Position numbers and translations under genes: made by a program
DNA from: Armatimonadetes bacterium DC
Lineage (GTDB): Bacteria; Armatimonadota; Fimbriimonadia; Fimbriimonadales; GBS-DC
NCBI GenBank assembly: GCA_001442985.1
Contig: LDYB01000023.1
Span: 62,001 to 126,000, forward strand
DNA length: 64,000 bases
Direction of reading: 5' to 3'
Notes under the pieces: generated by a model
What the model saw: only the letters and a program-made list of their open reading frames with translations
Told to the model about the DNA's origin: nothing
Databases searched by the model: none
In this document: one piece after another, positions 54,502 to 63,475 of the stretch
Position numbering within the stretch: position 1 is the first letter of the stretch
Layout of the letters: the number at the start of each line of letters is the position of its first letter

Positions 54502-54508
54502 ACCCCCT

Positions 54509-56350
54509 ATGCGAGCGGTGCCGATGAGTCAGGTGGAAATTCGCGACCAGTTCTGGGAGCCACGTCAGCAGACCAATCGGAGCATCACCGTGCCCCACCT
54601 GTTTTCGGAGCTGGAGCGGGCAGGCAACATTCCCAACCTGCGCCTTGCGGCAGAGCGCAAGCGCGAGGGCTATCAGGGACCTGTCTACATGGACTCCGAC
54701 CTCTACAAAGCGATGGAGGCGGCGGCGTATGTGCTACAACTCTACCCCGACGACCCCATTCGCGAGAAACTGGACGAGGTGATTGGGATTCTGGAGCGTG
54801 CGCAGACGCCCGAAGGCTACCTGAACAGCTATTTTCAGGTGGTGGCGCCCGAACGCCGCTGGACGAACCTCCGCGACGACCACGAACTTTACTGCGCCGG
54901 GCACCTGATAGAGGCTGCCGTCGCGCATTATGAAGCCACCGGCAGCGACCGCCTGCTCAAAGTCGCCACACGCTACGCCGATTACATCGATTCGGTCTTC
55001 GGCGACGCGCCCGGCAAGCGGCTGGGCTATTGCGGACACCCCGAAATCGAGCTGGCGCTGTTCCGACTCTATCGCGCCACCGGCGAGAAGCGCTATCGCG
55101 ACCTGGCGCGCTTTTTCCTGCTGAATCGGGGCAAAAAGATTTTCGCGCAGGAGCATAACATCCCGCTGGAGCAATACGACGGCACCATCTGGCAGGATAA
55201 TGTTCCACTGACCGAGCATCGGGAGATTGTGGGGCATGCGGTGCGCGCGGCGTATCTGTTCGCGGGGGCGACCGACCTCGTTGACGAAACAGGCGACGAG
55301 CGCGTGCTTCAAATGCTTTTGCGCGTGTGGGAGAACACGATTTCGCGGCGCACCTATATCACTGGCGGCATCGGCAACGAGGCGCGCCACGAGGGCTTTA
55401 CCAGAGATTACGAGCTGCCCAACCGCACTGCCTATCAGGAGACCTGTGCCTCAATCGCGCTGATTTTCTGGGCGCACCGGATGGGCTTGCTGCTGGAAGA
55501 AGCCCGCTTTTTCGACGCTCTGGAACGGGCGCTCTATAATGGCGCGCTCGCGGGAATCGCGCTGGACGGCAAAAACTTCTACTATGTGAACCCGCTGGAG
55601 AGCGACGGCACACACCACCGCCGACCCTGGTACGCCTGCGCCTGCTGTCCGCCGAATATCGCTCGCCTGATTGCCTCGCTGGGAGGCTATCTCTATGCCC
55701 AGACAGAAAGCGACCTGTGGGTGAACCTCTATGTGGAGAGCCGCGCGAAGCTCTCGCTCGCAGGGCGTGAGGCAGTGCTACAGGTACGCACGAACTACCC
55801 ATGGGACGGCACGATAGAGGTTCAGGTGGTGGAGGGCGCGCCTCTGGAGTTTGGATTGCATCTGCGTATCCCCGACTGGTGCGCCCAGCCACGCCTGACG
55901 CTGAACGGGAAGCCGCTCCCGCTGGAGATTCAGAAAGGCTACGCAGTGGTGCGCCGCCTGTGGCAACCAGAAGACCGCCTGGCGCTGGAGTTGCCCATGA
56001 CGCCTCTCTTCATGGAGGCGCACCCGCGTGTGGAGGCAGACCGCTGGCAGGTCGCGATTCAGCGCGGTCCGCTGGTCTACTGTCTGGAGGAGATAGACCA
56101 GTCCGCGCCGCTGGAACGGATGGCGGTGGACACCACCAGTCCGCTCCGCTATCGCTGGGAGCCAAATCTGTTGAACGGGATAGGCGTAATTGAAGGCGGA
56201 GCCGTGGTGTTAGACGACGACTCCGCCTGGGGCAATCGGCTCTATCGCCCTCTGGCGCGGCGCCAGCGGGCAACTTTCCGTGCTATCCCGTACTATGCAT
56301 GGCACAACCGCCAGCCGTGCCCGATGCGCGTGTGGATGCCTGTGGGATAA
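54509..56350 (+). CDS. Glycoside hydrolase family 127 (beta-L-arabinofuranosidase, DUF1680)
   Basis: 613 aa. ITGGIGNEARHEGFTRDYELPN, YQETCASIAL (with Glu and a Cys ligand) and YACACCPPNIARLIASLGGY contain the Glu and three Cys that form the family's zinc/catalytic site (Cys nucleophile in CACC). C-terminal beta-sandwich domains follow. No signal peptide, so probably cytosolic, working on imported arabino-oligosaccharides. The track's long N-terminus (53630) is the antisense of the YdjC gene; ATG 54509 follows TACAAT by 7 nt. Confidence 0.9.
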   Translation: MRAVPMSQVEIRDQFWEPRQQTNRSITVPHLFSELERAGNIPNLRLAAERKREGYQGPVYMDSDLYKAMEAAAYVLQLYPDDPIREKLDEVIGILERAQTPEGYLNSYFQVVAPERRWTNLRDDHELYCAGHLIEAAVAHYEATGSDRLLKVATRYADYIDSVFGDAPGKRLGYCGHPEIELALFRLYRATGEKRYRDLARFFLLNRGKKIFAQEHNIPLEQYDGTIWQDNVPLTEHREIVGHAVRAAYLFAGATDLVDETGDERVLQMLLRVWENTISRRTYITGGIGNEARHEGFTRDYELPNRTAYQETCASIALIFWAHRMGLLLEEARFFDALERALYNGALAGIALDGKNFYYVNPLESDGTHHRRPWYACACCPPNIARLIASLGGYLYAQTESDLWVNLYVESRAKLSLAGREAVLQVRTNYPWDGTIEVQVVEGAPLEFGLHLRIPDWCAQPRLTLNGKPLPLEIQKGYAVVRRLWQPEDRLALELPMTPLFMEAHPRVEADRWQVAIQRGPLVYCLEEIDQSAPLERMAVDTTSPLRYRWEPNLLNGIGVIEGGAVVLDDDSAWGNRLYRPLARRQRATFRAIPYYAWHNRQPCPMRVWMPVG

Positions 56351-56354
56351 GGGG

Positions 56355-56552
56355 CTATGGACCGCTGGCGCCCTGCCCTTGGGGACGCGCTGGCGCTCCC
56401 TGATTACCCCACGGATTCGACTCGTCGCCAAAGGTTTTAGGCACAACCACATCGTTGCTTTTGGAAGTGCCCTGCCAGAGCCATGCGGCTACCAGCGCTA
56501 CCACAACGATAATCGCAACCACCACAAGCCAGGTAGGAACCTCTTTCTTCAT
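56355..56552 (-). CDS. Single-pass membrane microprotein, cassette 1
   Basis: 65 aa. Short basic N-terminus MKKEVPTW, one helix LVVVAIIVVVALVAAWLW, then a polar tail rich in Gly, Pro and Gln (NPWGNQGAPARPQGQGASGP). ATG 56552 follows AGGAGG. It is 52 bp downstream of a pseudopilin on the same strand. The same order recurs in two more cassettes, so this is a real gene rather than noise. Family unknown to me. Confidence 0.75.
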   Translation of the reverse strand: MKKEVPTWLVVVAIIVVVALVAAWLWQGTSKSNDVVVPKTFGDESNPWGNQGAPARPQGQGASGP

Positions 56553-56604
56553 CTCAAGCCTCCTGAGGTGGGGGGGAGCCTTTCTGGCTCCCCTGGGTGA
56601 GGAA

Positions 56605-57549
56605 TCACATCGTCGAGCGGCACTGCTGGTCGATGGTCGGGTTGTCGCCGGGGTAGTAGACCATCGGGTTCCAGTGGACGCCTGCAGGATTGAAGTTCAC
56701 GCAGGTGAAGTTCTGCGCCCCCGTCTGAACCCGCTCCAGCACCATGCCGCGGTGTTGGGTAGCAGAAACGCGCACATTCGGATCGCCCGCTGCCTGTGCA
56801 ATCTGGGCATCCTGACGCACGGGGAACCACTTGCTGTGCCCATCAGCAAAGGTAACCACATGCCCTTCGTGGCGCCCCGAAATGCCGAAGAACCCGTTGA
56901 CAGGCGTGGAAACATTGATCCAGTAGCCGCCGCCACCGTTACAGCTGGTCACGCCGTCTGTCAACACTACCATGCTGGCAGCCTCGCGGATGCGGGCGTA
57001 TCGAATGTATTGCGCGGAACAGGTTCCATCACAATTGTTGGGGTTTGAAGCACATGGATCCCACACCGCTTGACAACCGGGATCAACTCCTTCCCGACAC
57101 TGCCAGTAGGGGGCGAAGAATTTGTTCATCCCGATGGACTGGAGTCGACGATCGGTATGCCAGTTGCCGCAAGGGGGCGGGTTCACCTCCTGCTCTTCGG
57201 GCACAGGTACACTGGCGTTAAACCGGAACCCCGCACGCGACTGAGCCGCTGAAGGACAGTTATAAACGCCCTTGTTCTTGACATAGGGGTAAATCTGGCG
57301 TGTCCACAAGGAGTTCGCAATCGAAGCGCGCCCCCAGCACCCGCCGCTTGCTAACTCGGGGAAGGTCTCATCGTAGTCGTTGGCATACATGGTGATGGCG
57401 GTGCCCAACTGCTTCAAGTTGCTGAGACACTGGGTCTTTCGTGCGCTCTCTCGCGCACGCGCGAACACAGGGAACAGAATCGCCGCCAGAATCGCGATAA
57501 TCGCAATCACGACCAGAAGCTCAATCAAAGTGAATCCACGCTGTCGCAT
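56605..57549 (-). CDS. DUF1559-type pseudopilin, cassette 1
   Basis: 314 aa. Leader MRQRG, then [21 protein letters not shown] with the prepilin peptidase site and Glu-5. The soluble domain is Cys-rich ([19 protein letters not shown]) and ends in [15 protein letters not shown], the H-x9-DG signature. Start ATG after GCAGGAGGT. Exported to the inner-membrane face and probably assembled by a type II/IV-like machine; the GspF at 19.5 kb is the only machine part seen. Confidence 0.88.
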   Translation of the reverse strand: MRQRGFTLIELLVVIAIIAILAAILFPVFARARESARKTQCLSNLKQLGTAITMYANDYDETFPELASGGCWGRASIANSLWTRQIYPYVKNKGVYNCPSAAQSRAGFRFNASVPVPEEQEVNPPPCGNWHTDRRLQSIGMNKFFAPYWQCREGVDPGCQAVWDPCASNPNNCDGTCSAQYIRYARIREAASMVVLTDGVTSCNGGGGYWINVSTPVNGFFGISGRHEGHVVTFADGHSKWFPVRQDAQIAQAAGDPNVRVSATQHRGMVLERVQTGAQNFTCVNFNPAGVHWNPMVYYPGDNPTIDQQCRSTM

Positions 57550-57733
57550 TGCAGTACCTCCTGCAAAAGGGTAAGAATTATGTACCTTGTTGCCCGCAGA
57601 ATTCCTACTCGATAAGAGGGGTTCTGGGGTGTTTTTTCGCGCGAAAACGAGTAAGCCACGCTATCAGAGGGCGTTTGTGCCAGACAGCCAGAACGGCATC
57701 GGGGGCGCCATGGGCATAGCGCCCCCTGCTCCG

Positions 57734-57940
57734 CTACCGCGTCGGCGTCGGCGGCATCTCCTGACCACCGCCCTGCTGCTGGCGTTGCATCTCGCCCGCC
57801 TTACCACCCGGAATCATATCGATGGTCTGAATCACTTTGCCCTCTTCCTGACGAAAGCTGCGATACGCCGAATAGCCTGCAAGCAAAATGGCGACAATCG
57901 CGAAGATGATAATCAGTGTCTTCTTCGTCTGCTCGTTCAT
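57734..57940 (-). CDS. Single-pass membrane microprotein, cassette 2
   Basis: 68 aa. MNEQTKKT, helix LIIIFAIVAILLAGYSAY, then a polar tail with QRQQQGGGQEMPPTPTR. ATG 57940 follows GAGGAGG and is 11 bp after the pseudopilin stop. Same architecture as 56355 and 60627: basic end, helix ending with aromatic residues, Gly/Pro/Gln-rich tail. Confidence 0.78.
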   Translation of the reverse strand: MNEQTKKTLIIIFAIVAILLAGYSAYRSFRQEEGKVIQTIDMIPGGKAGEMQRQQQGGGQEMPPTPTR

Positions 57941-57951
57941 AGCGCGCCTCC

Positions 57952-58749
57952 TCAGTTCTTGAACTCCTCGCTCCAGTGAATCAGATTACGCCGCTTCTGC
58001 TGGACGGCGGTCTGATCCCACGGCCATGCCATGATGGACTTGCGATCCATCGGTTTGGCGTGTCCGTCGGCGAAGCCGAAGGTGGTGAGTTTGGAGTGAG
58101 CGCCAATCGTCATGCGCGCGTCGCCCTGACCGCACCAGTTGAATGCGAAGGTGTTCGGCGCGTCGGGCCAGCTGGGGTCGGCAATATTGCGGTTGTCCCA
58201 GCGCCAGTAGCTCATGTAGCGCCCGTAGCTCACGGTGGTCCAGAGTTCATACATCACGATGGTCTCGGCAGGGCGTCCAATCACCGCCATTGGGCGCGAA
58301 TCTGCCCAGGAGTAGTAGGCGCTGACCCCAAAAGTGGCGATGTTCTCCCAGGTGGGGTCGGGCTGATAGTGCGTCCACGAATAGCTGATGGGGAACCAGA
58401 TACCGTTGGGTCCCGTGCAGTCGTCGCGCCGTACATTATCGCTGGGGCAGCTGAAAATGCCGCGGTTTTTCACATAGGGCATCAGCGCATCCTCGGCGCC
58501 GAACGCCTGGTCGGGTCCGTTGGGGTCGTTGTTAAAGTTGCGGCTGCCTACCAGAAGACGGTGAAACTTCTCATCCCAGTCCTGCTGGTACATCAGAGCG
58601 GAGAGCAAGAGCTGTTTTGTATTGGAAACACAGGTGGTCTGGCGTGCCTTCTCCCGTGCCTGGGCGAACACAGGGAACAGAATCGCTGCCAGAATTGCGA
58701 TAATCGCAATCACCACCAGAAGCTCAATCAGGGTAAAGCCTCTTCGCAT
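57952..58749 (-). CDS. DUF1559-type pseudopilin, cassette 2
   Basis: 265 aa. MRRG plus the [21 protein letters not shown] helix, then [14 protein letters not shown] and a soluble domain with conserved WTHY, and the end [19 protein letters not shown] (H-x9-DG). Start at ATG 58749 after GGAGGTC; the track's five extra residues (MEVKL) are upstream of that. The microprotein follows within 11 bp. Confidence 0.9.
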   Translation of the reverse strand: MRRGFTLIELLVVIAIIAILAAILFPVFAQAREKARQTTCVSNTKQLLLSALMYQQDWDEKFHRLLVGSRNFNNDPNGPDQAFGAEDALMPYVKNRGIFSCPSDNVRRDDCTGPNGIWFPISYSWTHYQPDPTWENIATFGVSAYYSWADSRPMAVIGRPAETIVMYELWTTVSYGRYMSYWRWDNRNIADPSWPDAPNTFAFNWCGQGDARMTIGAHSKLTTFGFADGHAKPMDRKSIMAWPWDQTAVQQKRRNLIHWSEEFKN

Positions 58750-58858
58750 GAGTTTGACCTCCATATTTTCTTAATACGCCGCCAGGGCATCGATTCCTGC
58801 CGTCTGCGACGCCGAAAACCCCTCTTTTTTGAGGTTTTCAGCGGCTCGCGCAAAGCGG

Positions 58859-58864
58859 TATAAT
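58859..58864 (+). promoter_or_regulatory. -10 box of gatC
   Basis: GCGGTATAAT, 10 nt before ATG 58875. Confidence 0.5.
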
Positions 58865-58874
58865 TTCGGGTGCT

Positions 58875-59165
58875 ATGGCGTTGACCCTGGAGCAGATGCG
58901 TCATCTTGCGAAGCTGGCGCGGCTGGAGCTGGATGATGCCCAGTTAGAAGCACTCATGGCACCGATTAATGCGCTGATGGCGCACTTTGAGAAACTGCAG
59001 GCGCTCCCGCTGGACGATGTGGAGCCGACCTCGCATTCCATCCCCGTGTATAACGCCTTTCGGGAGGATATTGTGGGCACGCCGTTGCCCCGCGAAGAGG
59101 CGCTGGCAAATGCGCCCGAAGCCCGCGACGGGCTGTTCATCGTACCCCGCATTGTGGAGGAATAG
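58875..59165 (+). CDS. gatC: Asp/Glu-tRNA amidotransferase subunit C
   Basis: 96 aa. MALTLEQMRHLAKLARLELDD and PLDDVEPTSHSIP are typical GatC motifs. GatC stabilises GatA-GatB in converting Glu-tRNA(Gln) (and Asp-tRNA(Asn)) to the amide. gatA follows with no gap; gatB is not in the window. Confidence 0.93.
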   Translation: MALTLEQMRHLAKLARLELDDAQLEALMAPINALMAHFEKLQALPLDDVEPTSHSIPVYNAFREDIVGTPLPREEALANAPEARDGLFIVPRIVEE

Positions 59166-60611
59166 ATGGCGCTACATACCCTGAGCCTGAGCGTTTTGAG
59201 CGAAAAACTTCGTCGGCGCGAAATCTCGGCGACGGAGCTGACCGAAGCGGTGGTGAGCCACATTGAGCGCACCGAACCCCAGATTGGCGCGTTTATCACG
59301 CTCACACCCGAACTGGCGCGCCAGATGGCGAAGGAAGCCGACGCCCGGCTGGCAGAAGGCGAATGGAACCCCCTGCTGGGCATCCCGATGGCGATTAAAG
59401 ACAACATCAGCACGCGCGGTGTGCGCACCACCTGCGCCTCGCGGATTCTGGAAAACTATGTGCCACCCTACGACGCCACGGTGGTCGCCCGCCTGAAGCA
59501 GGCAGGCGCGGTGATTGTGGGCAAGGCGAACATGGACGAGTTCGCCATGGGCGGTTCTACGGAGTATTCGGCATTTCATCCCACGCGCAACCCGCGCGAT
59601 CTGGAGCGCGTGCCAGGGGGGTCTTCGGGCGGTTCGGCGGCGGCGGTCGCCAGCGATATGGCGGTCGCGGCGCTGGGTTCCGATACGGGCGGCTCCATCC
59701 GCCAGCCAGCGGCGTACTGCGGCGTGGTGGGGCTGAAACCCACCTACGGGCGCGTCAGCCGCTACGGGCTGATCGCCTATGCCTCCTCGCTGGACCAGAT
59801 TGGACCCATCACGAAAACGGTGGAAGACTGTGCGCTGGTGCTTCAGGTGATTGCCGGCAAAGACCCCATGGACGCCACCAGCGTCGATGTGCCTGTACCC
59901 GACTATCGTGAGGCGTTGCGCCCCGATGTGAAGGGGCTGCGGCTGGGCGTGCCGAAAGAGTTTTTTGAGGGTGTTCATCCGGAGGTTGCCCAGCGCGTGC
60001 AAGAGGCAATCGCCGCCCTTGAGGAGGCAGGGGCGGAAGTGCGCGAGGTCTCCATTCCCATGGCGGAGCAAGGGCTGGCGATGTATTACATTCTCGCGCC
60101 AGCGGAGTGTTCTTCGAATCTGGCGCGCTATGACGGCGTGCGCTACGGGTTGCGTGTGGGCGCGGAGAAAGGGCATATCGGCATGATGGAAGCCACCCGC
60201 GCCCAGGGGTTCGGCAAGGAGGTCATCCAGCGGATTATCATCGGCACCTATGCGCTCTCTTCGGGCTACTACGACGCCTACTACCTCAAGGCGCAGAAAG
60301 GGCGCACGCTGCTGCGTCAGGAGTTTGAGCGCGTGTTTCAGGAAGTGGATGTGCTGGTGTGTCCCACCGCGCCGACGCCCCCCTTCAAACTCGGCGAGCT
60401 GGTGGATGACCCCGTGGCGATGAAACTGATGGATGTGCTGACCATCCCTGTGAATCTGGCAGGGTTGCCCGGCTTGTCGGTTCCGTGCGGTCTGGCGGAA
60501 GGGTTGCCGGTGGGGTTGCAGATTATCGGCAAGCCGTTTGACGAGCCGACCGTGTTGCGCGTGGGCTACACCTGGGAGCAGATTCGGGAAGCCCCCTCCC
60601 AGACTCCTTGA
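59166..60611 (+). CDS. gatA: Glu-tRNA(Gln) amidotransferase subunit A
   Basis: 481-aa amidase-signature enzyme that releases ammonia from glutamine. Catalytic triad: Lys-78 (PMAIKDN), Ser-153/154 ([12 protein letters not shown]) and Ser-177 ([16 protein letters not shown]). ATG 59166 abuts the gatC stop. Consistent with indirect charging of the tRNA-Gln at 50.4 kb. Confidence 0.96.
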   Translation: MALHTLSLSVLSEKLRRREISATELTEAVVSHIERTEPQIGAFITLTPELARQMAKEADARLAEGEWNPLLGIPMAIKDNISTRGVRTTCASRILENYVPPYDATVVARLKQAGAVIVGKANMDEFAMGGSTEYSAFHPTRNPRDLERVPGGSSGGSAAAVASDMAVAALGSDTGGSIRQPAAYCGVVGLKPTYGRVSRYGLIAYASSLDQIGPITKTVEDCALVLQVIAGKDPMDATSVDVPVPDYREALRPDVKGLRLGVPKEFFEGVHPEVAQRVQEAIAALEEAGAEVREVSIPMAEQGLAMYYILAPAECSSNLARYDGVRYGLRVGAEKGHIGMMEATRAQGFGKEVIQRIIIGTYALSSGYYDAYYLKAQKGRTLLRQEFERVFQEVDVLVCPTAPTPPFKLGELVDDPVAMKLMDVLTIPVNLAGLPGLSVPCGLAEGLPVGLQIIGKPFDEPTVLRVGYTWEQIREAPSQTP

Positions 60612-60620
60612 GAGGGGGCT
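60590..60620. terminator. Hairpin at the end of gatA
   Basis: AGCCCCCTC (60590-60598) pairs with GAGGGGGCT (60612-60620) across a 13-nt loop holding the gatA stop; it faces the convergent microprotein gene. T-tract is weak. Confidence 0.5.
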
Positions 60621-60626
60621 AACAGA

Positions 60627-60860
60627 TTAGCGCTTGCCGCCTGTTTCCAGAGGCAAAGAGGAGGCAGGAGCCGCTCGATTGTCCGGGGGCTGAACCCCGA
60701 ACGCTTCCACGCCGGGCTGGTCGGTCTGGGCTTTCGGGTAGGCATGGGCGGCAGGCTCACTTGCGGCACCGCCTCCTGAAGAGAAGTACCATGCCACTGC
60801 GATGGCAATCACAGCGATGAGCGCAATCAGCGCAATCGCAACGGGTTTTGGAATTTGCAT
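60627..60860 (-). CDS. Single-pass membrane microprotein, cassette 3
   Basis: 77 aa. MQIPKP, helix VAIALIALIAVIAIAVAWYF, then a Gly/Pro/Ala tail (GGGAASEPAAHAYPKAQTDQ, PPDNRAAPASSLPLETGGK). I use ATG 60860 after GAGGTGAG; the GTG at 60869 in the track overlaps that ribosome site. It lies 14 bp after the pseudopilin stop. Confidence 0.77.
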   Translation of the reverse strand: MQIPKPVAIALIALIAVIAIAVAWYFSSGGGAASEPAAHAYPKAQTDQPGVEAFGVQPPDNRAAPASSLPLETGGKR

Positions 60861-60874
60861 CCTGCTCACCTCGC

Positions 60875-61831
60875 TTAGTAGTAGTCATCCAGATCCCACA
60901 GGTACTGCTGGGGATCCAGGATGAAGCCACCGCACTGGGGACGCGCGTCGCACCCCTGGGTGAGCTGAGCCGGTGTGTAGGGTTTGACATGCCCGTCGAC
61001 GAACGCGACCATCATGCGCTCGCGTCGGTGCCAGGGCCATGCACCACCAAATTCCATCCAGGTGTACCAGCCCGTTGCGGTCTGCAGACGCCAGCACGCG
61101 GGGCGCGCGCCCATGCCGCAGCTGAGACCAGCATAGTCATACCACCGACTGGCAGCCCCACTGTCGCACTGCTGACGGACGATCGTGAAGCTATCCACGA
61201 CCCCACCCGAAGCGTTGCGCCAGTAACGGCATGGCGGCATCACAATCCAGTTCCCGCCGCAGAGCGGCTGACGCGAGACAGGGTCGCGCCACCAGAGGCT
61301 ATCCACAAACAGCACTGTGGAAGCATGGTTGCGAATCCGGGCATCGGTGGCAGGAGCGTTATACCAGCGCCCTGTATTCGCTTGCTCCATGATGGGCGAG
61401 AGATACACATAGTTGTAGCCCAGGTCCGTTTTGAGTGCCCAACGGTACTCCCGAATGCACTGCTGGGTCGGCGGGGTCTCGCCGTCTGCCGCACAGGCAT
61501 CCAGCCCTGAATCGGTGGCATGCGGGTCGGAAGGACAACGGAACATGAGCCAGTTCTTCACATAGGGCCAGAGCAGCTGCGCCAGGATGCGATCGTTGCA
61601 GTTCTCCTGTCCCGCAAACGAGGCAAACCACTGGGTTAGAGGCTGGGTTGTGTCGTAATCGCTGGTATACATCGCGACTCCGCGTGCCACCTGGTGATAA
61701 CGACTGGCACAGGTAATCTGACGGGCACTTTCACGCGCCTGCGCAAACACGGGGAAAAGGATTGCCGCCAGAATGGCGATAATCGCAATCACGACCAGAA
61801 GCTCAATCAGCGTAAAGCCACGCTTACGCAT
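60875..61831 (-). CDS. DUF1559-type pseudopilin, cassette 3
   Basis: 318 aa. MRKRG and the same [21 protein letters not shown] segment, then [14 protein letters not shown], many Cys ([13 protein letters not shown]-like pairs) and [18 protein letters not shown] near the end (H-x9-DG type). ATG after AGGAGGTG. Third copy of the pseudopilin-microprotein unit. Confidence 0.88.
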   Translation of the reverse strand: MRKRGFTLIELLVVIAIIAILAAILFPVFAQARESARQITCASRYHQVARGVAMYTSDYDTTQPLTQWFASFAGQENCNDRILAQLLWPYVKNWLMFRCPSDPHATDSGLDACAADGETPPTQQCIREYRWALKTDLGYNYVYLSPIMEQANTGRWYNAPATDARIRNHASTVLFVDSLWWRDPVSRQPLCGGNWIVMPPCRYWRNASGGVVDSFTIVRQQCDSGAASRWYDYAGLSCGMGARPACWRLQTATGWYTWMEFGGAWPWHRRERMMVAFVDGHVKPYTPAQLTQGCDARPQCGGFILDPQQYLWDLDDYY

Positions 61832-61938
61832 CGGTTTAGCACCTCCTGAGGAGAATTACGCTATAAAACCCCCAAATTCCTGCAACTTCTTGTAAAAAGG
61901 AGCTGGGGCGCAACGCCGCCAGCTCCCTGAGAAAGGTG

Positions 61939-63327
61939 TTACTCTTCGTCGCCGTCTTCGCCCTGAACGCCGAAGTTGAAGAGCACAATCAGCAGGTCGG
62001 CGTCGTCCACTGTGCCATCGCCGTTCAGGTCGGCGGCGGTATCATTCGTGCCGAACGCGAACAGGACGGTCAGCAGATCAGCGTCATCCACACGCAGGTC
62101 GGCGTTCGTGTCGCCGTTCGGCAGAACGACCGTGCCCAGGTCCACCGTGCCCGACACATTCACATTCGGGATGCGCACGCCCAGCCAGTGGGTCTCCGTG
62201 CTGAAGCTCACGCCCGTAACGCAGAAGTTAGTCGGGCAGTTAAGCGTGAGGATGCTGGGCGAATAGATGGGACGCACCACGATGTCGTAAGTGCCTGCCT
62301 CCACTTCGGGCGTGTCGATGGGGAAGTCGGGCCCAGCCGCTGTGGGCATGCTGAAGCGCGCGACGCGCTGCTTCGTGCCCGGGCGGTAGAAAATCACCTC
62401 CACATTGGTGGGCGGTGTGGGAGAAGGCGCATCCGCGCACTGGGCTGTGCCGACCACCTTGCCCGAAGCCGCCGCTGAATTCCGGAAGCCCAGCACGCCA
62501 TTATAGAGGGCAGGGGCATGGTAGCGGTTCCAGTCGGGCTGCGTGTTCCAAGGAGGTGAGTTGGCAAAAGGATCGTCCGCGCGGAAAGGCAGGTCGGTGT
62601 TCAGGATGCGCTCGCAGGTGAAAGGCGCCACGGAAGTGTTGTAGCGGAAGCGCTGCCAACTGGCAGGCTGAATGGGGTTGCTCCCTGCGCTGCCCAGACC
62701 GCGCGGCGAGTAGTAGAGATTCGGACCGCCCGGGGCGCCCATCGCCAGCGCTACATAAGAGTCCAGCCCTGCTGTGCTGTAGTCCTCATCGCCCACGATA
62801 ATTGCAAAGTAGAGACCGGGTGGTAGCGTTACGCTCTGGTTCAGCGGGCTGGTGCGCAGGTAGAGAAAGGTGGTCGTGCCGCCATAATAGGTCAGAATGA
62901 GGGTGTCGGAGGGATCGTTCGGCGGGTCGCCCGGATAATACCCAAGACTTGTGTGGAACAGAACATTATTCAAGTCCGGAATAGGATATCCGGCAGAATC
63001 GGTGGTCGCGCCTGTAATCCAGACACGGATCTCAGGCAGTCCTGTGGACAGGCTGGGTGCGTAACTGATCGAGTCAAAGGTAATCGTATTGTGGATACGG
63101 AAGGGAAAGGCGGTCCAGCGCGCAGGCAGCCCTGCACTGGCAACATCACCCGAAATAAAATAGAGGTAGTCAGCAGTAAGGGTGGGGCTGGCGCATGTAC
63201 CGCCTACTGTATACCACGAGTTCGCGGGGTTCCCTGCAAAGTAAACGAAGGGACCCTGAGCAGAGAGCCTGCCCGTCATCAACAGCGCCGTAAGTGCCAA
63301 CCCAACTACTGTCGCATGTCGCATCAT
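61939..63327 (-). CDS. Large secreted protein with dockerin-like tail
   Basis: 462 aa. Signal peptide MMRHATVVGLALTALLMTGRLSAQ, then about 350 residues of beta-rich sequence with Tyr/Asn/Pro-rich patches and a few Cys (CASP, CERI, CPTNFCVTG). It ends with [42 protein letters not shown] and an acidic GVQGEDGDEE tail. The start at 63327 follows AAAGGAGGTG. Strong promoter. Ligand unknown. Confidence 0.8.
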   Translation of the reverse strand: MMRHATVVGLALTALLMTGRLSAQGPFVYFAGNPANSWYTVGGTCASPTLTADYLYFISGDVASAGLPARWTAFPFRIHNTITFDSISYAPSLSTGLPEIRVWITGATTDSAGYPIPDLNNVLFHTSLGYYPGDPPNDPSDTLILTYYGGTTTFLYLRTSPLNQSVTLPPGLYFAIIVGDEDYSTAGLDSYVALAMGAPGGPNLYYSPRGLGSAGSNPIQPASWQRFRYNTSVAPFTCERILNTDLPFRADDPFANSPPWNTQPDWNRYHAPALYNGVLGFRNSAAASGKVVGTAQCADAPSPTPPTNVEVIFYRPGTKQRVARFSMPTAAGPDFPIDTPEVEAGTYDIVVRPIYSPSILTLNCPTNFCVTGVSFSTETHWLGVRIPNVNVSGTVDLGTVVLPNGDTNADLRVDDADLLTVLFAFGTNDTAADLNGDGTVDDADLLIVLFNFGVQGEDGDEE

Positions 63328-63354
63328 ATCGCACCTCCTTTTCAGGGTATCGAT

Positions 63355-63383
63355 ATTATAGCAAATTTCGGGGCGTTTGTCAA
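63355..63383 (-). promoter_or_regulatory. Sigma-70 promoter of the large dockerin-like protein
   Basis: Minus: TTGACA (63378-63383) in CCCCCTTGACAAACGCC, 17-nt spacer, TATAAT (63355-63360). Confidence 0.85.
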
Positions 63384-63461
63384 GGGGGTGGTAGACAATT
63401 CAGGGCAATTTCAGGTGATTTTCCCTCTAAAATGCCCTCTCACGCTGCTTGCCCACACAGG

Positions 63462-63467
63462 TATAAT
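63462..63467 (+). promoter_or_regulatory. -10 box of Gfo/Idh/MocA gene
   Basis: CAGGTATAAT, 8 nt before ATG 63476. Confidence 0.5.
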
Positions 63468-63475
63468 CCTTGCCG

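Noticed and set aside
53630-54508. Long N-terminal extension of GH127 in the ORF track
   Set aside because: It is antisense to the YdjC gene; the family start and the promoter place the start at 54509.
58801-58850. Imperfect hairpin GAAAACC..GGTTTTC upstream of gatC
   Set aside because: Bulged stem, no clear T-tract, and it would sit inside a promoter region; too weak to call.
61939-62100. Short tandem DNA repeats at dockerin tails taken as CRISPR-like
   Set aside because: They encode two protein repeats, have no constant spacers, and cas genes are absent.
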